Positions 1 to 5,506 of a stretch of 6,918 nucleotides of DNA are shown here, one piece after another. This DNA comes from JBBQBQ01 sp038317685 (GTDB lineage: Bacteria > Desulfobacterota > Desulfuromonadia > Desulfuromonadales > DDH964). The notes beneath the pieces are model-generated. The model did not search any database and was not told the origin of the DNA. It was given only the letters and a program-made list of their open reading frames with translations. Made by a program: the position numbers and the translations under genes. Location: NCBI GenBank assembly GCA_038317685.1, contig JBBQBQ010000191.1:1-6918 (forward strand), in the 5' to 3' direction. How positions within the stretch are numbered: the first letter of the stretch is position 1; each line of letters starts with the position of its first letter.

Positions 1-126
1 GAGACCTGGAAGACGGAGCCGCCACAGGCCAATCCGGACGGGGTGGCGGCCGAGGGGGAAGTCTTCGATGTGCGTAGCGGTAGCGATCTGGTCGGTTTGA
101 ACGGCGTTCCATATAACGAGTGGTAG
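1..126 (+). CDS. C-terminal end of an upstream protein, possibly pseudopilin-like (partial)
   Basis: Reading frame 1 is open from the window edge to a TAG at 124-126 and gives the last 41 residues of a protein whose start lies outside the window. The tail ends in VFDVRSGSDLVGLNGVPYNEW minus its last residue, that is a segment rich in Gly and Ser followed by a Tyr and a terminal Trp. This resembles, from memory, the C-terminal ends of some GspG-like type II secretion or type IV pseudopilins, where an acidic/Gly loop and a terminal aromatic residue are common. The match is weak and the diagnostic N-terminal prepilin helix is not in view. Its stop codon overlaps the ribosome binding site of ftsE and lies 5 bases before the ftsE ATG, so the two genes are probably co-transcribed. 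The existence of the coding tail is fairly secure; the family assignment is a guess. Confidence 0.55.
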   Translation, partial: ETWKTEPPQANPDGVAAEGEVFDVRSGSDLVGLNGVPYNEW

Positions 127-129
127 GAG
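125..129 (+). promoter_or_regulatory. Ribosome binding site of ftsE, overlapping the upstream stop codon
   Basis: AGGAG lies directly before the ATG at 132 and shares bases with the TAG stop of the preceding gene. The gap to the ATG is only 2 bases, shorter than usual, but the alternative GTG at 120 has no Shine-Dalgarno-like sequence before it. The layout suggests translational coupling with the upstream gene. Confidence 0.5.
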
Positions 130-131
130 CG

Positions 132-797
132 ATGATTCAGCTCTTCAACGTCTGCAAAGCCTATAAGAAGGGCTCCTCCGCCCTGAACGAAATCACCCTG
201 AATATCCCCAAGGGAGATTTCGTCTACGTTACCGGACCCTCCGGCGCCGGCAAGTCGACCCTTCTCAAGCTTCTTTATGTCGGCGAGAAGCCGAGCCGCG
301 GTCAAATCCTCATTAACGGCCAGAATATAACCCGGATGGGCCTGGGAAAAATTCCCAGGCTGCGGCGACAGATCGGGGTGGTCTTCCAGGATTTCAAGCT
401 CATTGCCAGCCGGACGATCTTCGAAAATGTGGCATTCCCTCTCGAAGTGCAGGGGAAAAAAAGGTTTGAGGTCAGCAAGAAGGTTTTTCAGACCCTCAAG
501 CTTGTCGGTCTTGAACACAAACTGCACCGTTACCCCTTGGAACTCTCGGGGGGAGAACAGCAGCGCGCGGCTATCGCGCGCGCCCTGGTCGTCGATCCCC
601 TGGTTCTTCTCGCCGACGAACCGACCGGAAATCTTGACCCCGATCTGACCTTGGAAGTCATGGAGCTTTTCAAGGGTGCCAATGCCCGGGGGACGACCAT
701 CCTGTTTGCGACCCACGATCGCAGCATGATCCGGCGGTTCCCTCGTCGGCAGATTGTCCTGGAAGGCGGATTCCTGGTCGAGGATCGCACCCCCTAA
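132..797 (+). CDS. ftsE: Cell division ATP-binding protein FtsE
   Basis: This encodes the 221-residue cytoplasmic ATPase of the FtsEX complex, which couples ATP hydrolysis to control of peptidoglycan hydrolysis at the division site. All ABC ATPase motifs are present in order: Walker A GPSGAGKST (35-43), Q-loop VFQDF (Q86), signature LSGGEQQR (138-145), Walker B VLLADEP (158-164) followed by the D-loop Asp169, and H-loop His195 in ATHDR. Length is typical of FtsE (about 220 residues). The ATG at 132 is preferred over an in-frame GTG at 120 because the resulting start MIQLFNV matches FtsE N-termini and because the GTG would lie inside the upstream gene without a ribosome binding site. ftsX follows after a short gap and supplies the membrane partner. 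The VFQDFKL stretch after the Q-loop is characteristic of FtsE rather than of the related LolD and MacB ATPases, and the ftsX neighbour settles it. Confidence 0.96.
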   Translation: MIQLFNVCKAYKKGSSALNEITLNIPKGDFVYVTGPSGAGKSTLLKLLYVGEKPSRGQILINGQNITRMGLGKIPRLRRQIGVVFQDFKLIASRTIFENVAFPLEVQGKKRFEVSKKVFQTLKLVGLEHKLHRYPLELSGGEQQRAAIARALVVDPLVLLADEPTGNLDPDLTLEVMELFKGANARGTTILFATHDRSMIRRFPRRQIVLEGGFLVEDRTP

Positions 798-805
798 GCC
801 CTGTC

Positions 806-824
806 GGCAGCGGGTTTAGCTGCC
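806..824 (+). other. Small hairpin in the ftsE-ftsX gap
   Basis: GGCAGC (806-811) and GCTGCC (819-824) form a perfect 6-bp stem around a 7-base loop. It lies between the ftsE stop and the start of ftsX. There is no following T-run, so it is not a typical intrinsic terminator; it could influence ftsX translation or mRNA stability, or be chance in GC-rich DNA. Confidence 0.3.
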
Positions 825-836
825 CTTCGCGAAAAT

Positions 837-840
837 GAGG
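837..840 (+). promoter_or_regulatory. Likely ribosome binding site for ftsX, supporting the GTG start
   Basis: TGAGG at 836-840, with GAGG as the core, lies 9 bases before the GTG at 850. The alternative upstream ATG at 835 has only a pyrimidine-rich and A-rich leader without a Shine-Dalgarno match, and it overlaps this motif. This favours GTG 850 as the start. Confidence 0.4.
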
Positions 841-849
841 TTCATCCCT

Positions 850-1746
850 GTGTTTGAACGTTGGCTTCTCATGTTCAGCCGCGCCCTCCGCAACATGCGT
901 CAGAGCCCACTGCTCTGCGGTGCGGCCATCGGCACCGTGGGGGTGTCGCTGACCATTGTGGCGTTCTTCGGGATTCTGGTTCTCAATGTGCAGAAACTCA
1001 CCGGCCACTGGAGCCGGGAAGTCCAGGTGGTTGCCTATCTGGATCAGGTTCCCAAGCCGGAGGTTCTGCACCGCTGGCAGTCCGGAATCGCGAGCCTGCA
1101 ACAGGTGCAGGAGGTCCGATATGTCAGCCGGGAAGACGCATTGGCCCGCTTCCGAACCAGACTCGGTCAGGATGCGGCGCTCCTCACCGGGGTCGAGGCT
1201 GAGGTTTTGCCGGCGTCACTGGAGGTCAGTCTGCGGCCTGACTTCCGAAACCGGGCCGGGGTTGAGGTGGTGGTCAGCTATCTGCGCCAGCAAGCCGGTT
1301 TGAAGGATTTGCGCTATGGCCAGGATTGGCTCGACCGCTTCGACGCCTTTCTCGGTTTGATGCGCGCCGGCGGGTTCATTTGCGGTGGCTTTCTTCTCTT
1401 CGCCACCCTTTTTATTGTTGCCAATACCATCAAATTGACCCTTTTCGCCCGCCGCGAGGAACTCGAAGTCATGGCGCTGGTCGGCGCGACGTCCTGGTTT
1501 ATCAAGGCGCCCTTCCTGCTCGAGGCCGCCCTCCAGGGGGCGCTTGGAGGTCTCTTCTCTCTCGGCTGCACCTACCTGCTCTTTGCCGGGTTCCTGCGCC
1601 AGGGACTGGGGAGTCTACTTCTCGCTGCGGGGATCGATAGCATTACCTTCCTGCCAACCTCCTACCAGCTTGCCCTGATCGCCCTCGGAGTTCTGTTGGG
1701 GGTCAGCGGCAGCCTGGTCTCATTGCGCCGTCTGGTGCGGGTCTGA
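850..1746 (+). CDS. ftsX: Cell division membrane protein FtsX
   Basis: This encodes the inner-membrane subunit of FtsEX, 298 residues from the GTG at 850 or 303 from an in-frame ATG at 835. The GTG is preferred because a GAGG precedes it at usable spacing and because the protein then begins MFERWLLMFSRALRNMRQSP, close to other FtsX N-termini. Four hydrophobic segments are visible, at about residues 21-47, 173-194, 222-250 and 271-291, the standard FtsX topology. The first and second are separated by a periplasmic domain of about 125 residues. In characterised homologues this domain contacts the coiled coil of EnvC or another hydrolase partner and relays the FtsE ATPase cycle. The region around the second to fourth segments has the FtsX/MacB permease-domain character, including the REELEVMALVGAT stretch that faces FtsE. 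The envC-like gene begins 3 bases after the stop, which fits that partnership. Confidence 0.95.
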   Translation: MFERWLLMFSRALRNMRQSPLLCGAAIGTVGVSLTIVAFFGILVLNVQKLTGHWSREVQVVAYLDQVPKPEVLHRWQSGIASLQQVQEVRYVSREDALARFRTRLGQDAALLTGVEAEVLPASLEVSLRPDFRNRAGVEVVVSYLRQQAGLKDLRYGQDWLDRFDAFLGLMRAGGFICGGFLLFATLFIVANTIKLTLFARREELEVMALVGATSWFIKAPFLLEAALQGALGGLFSLGCTYLLFAGFLRQGLGSLLLAAGIDSITFLPTSYQLALIALGVLLGVSGSLVSLRRLVRV

Positions 1747-1749
1747 CCG

Positions 1750-2919
1750 GTGGGATGGGGCAGCCGAAGATTCCTGGTTCTGGGGAGTTGGGTGTTGGTG
1801 ACAACCCTGGTTCTCGCCACCGGCGCGGTGGCTGAAGTTTCTCCGGAACTGGCCAAAAGCCGGCGCACCCTGGCTGAAATCGAGCGCCGGATCGAGGAAA
1901 CGTCGGCTGATTTGGCCGAGAAGCGACGGCATGAGGCAGGGTTGTTGGAGGACCTCTCCGCGGTTGAAGCGGAACAGAAGCGACTTGGCGGACGGATCGA
2001 CCGGCTCAACCGGCAACTGCCCGATTTGGAGCGCTCCATCGTTGTAGAGGAAACCAAGGCCGGCCGGCTCAAAAATTCACTTTCGACTCTCGATAGCCTG
2101 ATCCGGCAACGGCTGTCGGCCCTCTACAAGTCGGGAGGGGATGGTCTGCTCCGGGTTCTGTTCAGTGCCTCCTCTCCGGCGAAGATGGCGGAGGATTACG
2201 ATTTCCTGGGACGGATCATCCGCCACGACCGGGACCTCCTGGAAAATTACCGCAAGCAACTGGCCGATCGGGAAATGGTCCTCTCCCGGCTTTCCGAGCT
2301 GCGCCGCGAGCAGCAGCAGGCCCTGGCGAACAGCCGCGAGGAGGAGAAGACCTTGCGGAGCGCGGGGAGCTTGAAGAAACTGCTCCTCGCCGAACTGCGG
2401 GGCAAGCGGCAGGCCCTCTCCGACGAGTTGGCGGAACTGCGCGAGCGAGCCGCTCGTCTGAGTGGTTTGGTCAAAAAGCTTGAATCGCAAAAGACCTCGG
2501 AGTACAGTGAAAAGTCAGGACTTTTTGCCCAACAGAAGGGTCGCTTGACGTGGCCTGCGAACGGCCCTGTCAGCGTCCCATTCGGACCGAGTCGCCACCC
2601 CCAGTTGGGGACCTTGCAGGAAAGCCAGGGGATAGAAATTGCCTGTGGCGTCCATCAACCGGTCGCGGCGGTGTGGTCGGGACGGGTTATTTATGCGAAT
2701 GCATTCAAAGGATTTGGTAATCTCTTGATTATCGATCACGGCGACAGCTACTATTCACTCTACGCCCAGACCGACCGTCTGAACGCCCGGGTGGGAGACC
2801 TTGTCACCCAGCGGGAAACGGTCGCCTGGTCGGGATTTGACGGCAAGACCAATCTCTATTTTGAGATTCGTCACAGCGGCACCCCCCTCAACCCTCAAGA
2901 CTGGCTGGCTCCCCGCTGA
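1750..2919 (+). CDS. envC: EnvC-type murein hydrolase activator (degenerate LytM domain)
   Basis: This 389-residue periplasmic protein probably links FtsEX to peptidoglycan amidases. A signal peptide occupies residues 1-28, with two Arg, a hydrophobic core and an AVA cleavage motif before Glu29. Residues about 30-255 are rich in Glu, Arg, Lys, Leu and Ala and form a long coiled coil, interrupted around 120-150 by a segment (SALYKSGGDGLLRVLFSASS) typical of EnvC proteins. A LytM/M23 fold covers about 266-389. Where active M23 enzymes have their zinc and catalytic residues this protein has Ser292 and Glu296 (HxGID motif), Gln340 (LYAH position), and Asn368 and Tyr370 (HxH motif). It is therefore very likely non-catalytic, as is E. 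coli EnvC, which activates AmiA and AmiB. Translation starts at GTG 1750, three bases after ftsX, without an evident Shine-Dalgarno sequence, so coupling to ftsX is likely. Target amidases are not in the window. The alternative reading as an active endopeptidase is disfavoured. Confidence 0.9.
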   Translation: MGWGSRRFLVLGSWVLVTTLVLATGAVAEVSPELAKSRRTLAEIERRIEETSADLAEKRRHEAGLLEDLSAVEAEQKRLGGRIDRLNRQLPDLERSIVVEETKAGRLKNSLSTLDSLIRQRLSALYKSGGDGLLRVLFSASSPAKMAEDYDFLGRIIRHDRDLLENYRKQLADREMVLSRLSELRREQQQALANSREEEKTLRSAGSLKKLLLAELRGKRQALSDELAELRERAARLSGLVKKLESQKTSEYSEKSGLFAQQKGRLTWPANGPVSVPFGPSRHPQLGTLQESQGIEIACGVHQPVAAVWSGRVIYANAFKGFGNLLIIDHGDSYYSLYAQTDRLNARVGDLVTQRETVAWSGFDGKTNLYFEIRHSGTPLNPQDWLAPR

Positions 2920-2932
2920 AGGGACGTCCGTT

Positions 2933-2937
2933 GGAGG
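2933..2937 (+). promoter_or_regulatory. Ribosome binding site of the S41 protease gene
   Basis: GGAGG lies 8 bases before the ATG at 2946, a near-ideal arrangement. It decides the start against the in-frame TTG at 2931, which overlaps this motif. It is the strongest ribosome binding site in the window. Confidence 0.8.
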
Positions 2938-2945
2938 TCTTTGCG

Positions 2946-4265
2946 ATGAACCAAGGCAAACGCATCACCTTCCTCATGCTCCTGTTGACTCTGGTTTTGA
3001 CTGCCTGGATTGGTCTGGGGCAGTTCGGCCCGTCGGCGATTGCCGAGTCCGGCAACGACTATCGGGAACTCAAGCTTTTCACCGATGTGTTGACGATCGT
3101 TCGCCGGAGCTATGTCGAGGAGGTCCCCATGAAGGACCTGATCTACGGCGCCATCAACGGGATGCTCGGATCTCTGGATCCCCACTCTTCCTTCATGCCT
3201 CCGGATGTCTATAAGGAGATGAAGATCGATACCAAGGGAGAGTTCGGTGGGCTGGGAATTGAAATCACCATCCGCGACGGACTGCTGACGGTCGTCTCCC
3301 CCATCGAGGACACTCCGGCCTTCCGGGCTGGTCTGGAGGCGGGGGACCAGATTCTCAAGATCGATGACAAGTACACCAAGGATATGAGCATCATGGATGC
3401 GGTGAAACTGATGCGCGGTCCCAAGGGGAGCAACGTGACCATCACCGTGATGCGGGAGAGCTTCGACAAACCGCGAGAATATGTCATCGTGCGGGAGATC
3501 ATCAAAATCAAGAGTGTCAAGGCCAGAACCTTGGAAGATGGTTACGGCTACATCCGGATCACCCAGTTTCAGGAGCGGACCGCCGACGATCTGCACACGG
3601 CCCTGGAACAGCTTCGCAGCGATAACAAAGGCTCCATTCAGGGGCTGATTCTCGATCTTCGCAACAACCCCGGGGGCCTCCTCGACCAAGCGGTCAACGT
3701 TTCCGACACCTTCCTTGCCAGCGGCCTGGTCGTCTATACGGAAGGCCGGGAAGAGGGAAGTGCCATGAAATTTTCCGCTCATAAGGAAGGGACCGAGCCT
3801 GCCTACCCGATGGTGGTCCTGATTAACGGCGGCAGCGCCAGCGCCTCCGAGATTGTTGCCGGTGCTCTGCACGACCATGAACGGGCGGTCATCATGGGGA
3901 CTCAGAGCTTTGGCAAGGGTTCGGTGCAGACGGTGATGCCGCTCAGCGATGGTTCGGGGTTGCGATTGACCACCGCCCGCTATTTCACTCCGGCAGGAAT
4001 TTCCATCCAGGCCAAGGGGATCACTCCCGATATCGTGGTGCGGCCGATGGAACTCAAGGAGATCCAGGACGGTGCCCATGTCCGCGAAAAGGACCTGGCC
4101 AAGCACTTCGAGGCGGTGTCTGGCGAGGAATCATCGCCGGCGGAGGCGCCGGCGGCCAAATTCAAGCTCGATGGTACCAGCCGGGAAGACTATCAACTCC
4201 TGCGAGCCCTCGACCTCCTCAAAGGGTTTCAGATATTGAAGGGGATGGAGCGTCCCGCCGCCTGA
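2946..4265 (+). CDS. ctpA: Carboxy-terminal processing protease, S41 family (CtpA/Prc type)
   Basis: This encodes a 439-residue exported serine protease that cleaves proteins from their C-terminal end. A hydrophobic signal sequence covers about residues 7-28, with a possible AIA cleavage site before Glu34. The tail-specific PDZ domain spans about 98-182, with the GGLGIEI carboxylate-binding loop at 101-107. The S41 catalytic core follows, including LILDLRNNPGGLL, the conserved segment before the active site. The active-site Ser is Ser299 in GGSASASEI, the general base is Lys324 in FGKGSVQ, and Gln328 completes the usual triad; the Ser-Lys spacing of 25 matches E. coli Prc. The ATG at 2946 is chosen over TTG 2931 because of the GGAGG at correct spacing. 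It lies 26 bases after envC, so it belongs to the same transcription unit. In other bacteria Prc/CtpA control peptidoglycan hydrolases, often with a TPR adaptor; the substrate here is unknown. The C-terminal 50 residues, with an Ala/Pro linker, are less conserved. Confidence 0.94.
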   Translation: MNQGKRITFLMLLLTLVLTAWIGLGQFGPSAIAESGNDYRELKLFTDVLTIVRRSYVEEVPMKDLIYGAINGMLGSLDPHSSFMPPDVYKEMKIDTKGEFGGLGIEITIRDGLLTVVSPIEDTPAFRAGLEAGDQILKIDDKYTKDMSIMDAVKLMRGPKGSNVTITVMRESFDKPREYVIVREIIKIKSVKARTLEDGYGYIRITQFQERTADDLHTALEQLRSDNKGSIQGLILDLRNNPGGLLDQAVNVSDTFLASGLVVYTEGREEGSAMKFSAHKEGTEPAYPMVVLINGGSASASEIVAGALHDHERAVIMGTQSFGKGSVQTVMPLSDGSGLRLTTARYFTPAGISIQAKGITPDIVVRPMELKEIQDGAHVREKDLAKHFEAVSGEESSPAEAPAAKFKLDGTSREDYQLLRALDLLKGFQILKGMERPAA

Positions 4266-4279
4266 TCCGAGTTCGAATC

Positions 4280-4304
4280 CGGGGGGGACGGTTGCTCCCC
4301 CCCG
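4280..4304 (+). other. G7/C7 hairpin between the S41 protease and the deacetylase genes
   Basis: CGGGGGGGA (4280-4288) and TCCCCCCCG (4296-4304) form a perfect 9-bp stem around a 7-base loop. It begins 15 bases after the protease stop and ends 17 bases before the deacetylase ATG. The RNA hairpin should be very stable. No T-run follows on the + strand, so it is not a standard intrinsic terminator; it could attenuate, protect the upstream mRNA 3' end, or reduce ribosome access to the next gene. On the opposite strand it also lacks a T-run. Confidence 0.6.
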
Positions 4305-4321
4305 AGCCTTGAAAGCCTGCC

Positions 4322-5506
4322 ATGCCCCCCAAGAAAACCAGTCGCCGCCGTGCTCCGGCACGGGGGAAAAAGTCGACTCAGACCCCCCTGAAACTCTGGC
4401 TGGCCGGCCTGTTCCTGGTCGGGTTCCTGTTGGGTGGGCTGTTCCTCCTGGGGGAGTTTCGTCGCTGGTACCAGCCTCCGGCAGAGACGCCGCCCGCCCC
4501 CGTCCCTTCCGCCACCCCTTTGGTCGCCGCCCCGGTTCCCCCCCTGGAAGATCTGCGGGTCGAACTCGATAGCCTGCTGCTCCGCAACGGGCTGGGTCCC
4601 AAGAATCTGAGCCAGAGCGAAACCGTCGCCGGATGGGTCTACGAAGTCAGCGCTCCATCGCCTGCCCCCGAAATTCTGGCGGCCTTTGTCGAGCGGTTGC
4701 GACGCCTTCCGGAGGTGACGGTGGAAGCCCCTCCGCGCGGGGAGCTGCGGTTGTTTTTCCGGGGCCAGCCCTGGGGAACGATACGCTTCCGGCCCCGTCC
4801 CGTGGTCCTTCGGCCGACGTTTTCCCGGCCGCTGGTGGCGATCATCGTCGACGACCTGGGACATGATGCTCAGACGATGCGGGAGCTGCTGGCCCTCAAT
4901 CTGCCCCTGACGTTGTCTGTGCTTCCCGATGAGCCCCAGGCGGCGCTGGCGGCAACGCTGGCCCATGAGGCGGGGCGGGAGGTATTGATCCATCTGCCGA
5001 TGGAACCCCAGGGATTTCCGGCGGTCAATCCCGGCCGGAACGCGCTTTTTACCGGAGTTCCCGCGGCAGAACTGCGCAACCGTTTCAGACGTTATCGAGA
5101 GCAGGTCCCCTTCGCCGTCGGCGCCAACAACCACATGGGGTCACGCTTCACGGAAGTGCCTGAGGCTATGGCGCCGGTGCTGGATGAGATGCGGCAGGCA
5201 GGGATGTTCTTCATCGACAGCCGGACCAGCGGTCGTTCGGTGGGGTTCGATCTGGCCAGAGAGATGGGGCTACGGGCGGCCCGGCGGGATGTTTTCCTCG
5301 ACAACGCCCAGGACGAAACGGCCATCGTCGAGCAGATCCGTCAACTGCTGCGGATCGCCCGGCAACGGGGCCAGGCCATCGGTATCTGCCATCCCCATGA
5401 ACAGACCATGGCGGCGCTGCGCAGAGAAGCCGGTTTGCTGCGGGGGCATGAGGTGGAGCTGGTCCCGGTGTCGCGCCTGCTGCTGGCGCCGGCCGGTACT
5501 CAGTAG
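4322..5506 (+). CDS. yibQ: Divergent polysaccharide deacetylase (YibQ/DUF610 family), membrane-anchored
   Basis: This encodes a 394-residue protein. A short Lys/Arg-rich cytoplasmic start (1-19) precedes one hydrophobic segment at about 24-46. A Pro/Ala-rich linker (about 53-78) and a small alpha/beta N-terminal domain (about 80-160) follow. The divergent deacetylase domain, distantly related to NodB, covers about 168-390. Visible conserved sites are the paired Asp177-Asp178 in IIVDDLGHD, His224 in HLPME, His271 in NNHMGS, the FIDSRTS segment, and His357/His359 in CHPHE. These resemble the metal-binding positions of the family, so a carbohydrate-modifying role in the periplasm is possible, but no substrate is established for most members. 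In E. coli yibQ directly follows envC, and here only the S41 gene separates them, which supports a shared envelope role. The ATG at 4322 has no clear Shine-Dalgarno sequence and follows a strong hairpin. The last 7 bases overlap the convergent ParA-like gene. Confidence 0.9.
   Translation: MPPKKTSRRRAPARGKKSTQTPLKLWLAGLFLVGFLLGGLFLLGEFRRWYQPPAETPPAPVPSATPLVAAPVPPLEDLRVELDSLLLRNGLGPKNLSQSETVAGWVYEVSAPSPAPEILAAFVERLRRLPEVTVEAPPRGELRLFFRGQPWGTIRFRPRPVVLRPTFSRPLVAIIVDDLGHDAQTMRELLALNLPLTLSVLPDEPQAALAATLAHEAGREVLIHLPMEPQGFPAVNPGRNALFTGVPAAELRNRFRRYREQVPFAVGANNHMGSRFTEVPEAMAPVLDEMRQAGMFFIDSRTSGRSVGFDLAREMGLRAARRDVFLDNAQDETAIVEQIRQLLRIARQRGQAIGICHPHEQTMAALRREAGLLRGHEVELVPVSRLLLAPAGTQ

Noticed and set aside
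456..462. Run of seven A in ftsE as a possible frameshift or slippage site
   Set aside because: FtsE is intact and of normal length in one frame, and the alternative frames give no meaningful product. No stimulatory structure is evident nearby.
2545..2919. Reading the EnvC-like protein as an active M23 endopeptidase
   Set aside because: None of the His/Asp zinc ligands or catalytic His residues is present at the expected positions.
2895..4106. Long open frame of 403 codons on the - strand
   Set aside because: It lies wholly opposite the well-supported S41 protease gene, and its translation is low-complexity His/Asp/Gly-rich text with no recognisable domain. Long antisense frames are expected in GC-rich coding DNA.
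4229..5134. Open frame of 301 codons on the - strand
   Set aside because: It is antisense to the deacetylase gene, and its Gln/Arg/Gly-rich translation has no fold-like pattern.
5473..5489. Inverted repeat GCGCC/GGCGC near the deacetylase 3' end as a terminator
   Set aside because: The stem is only 5 bp, lies within the coding sequence, and has no T-run on either strand.
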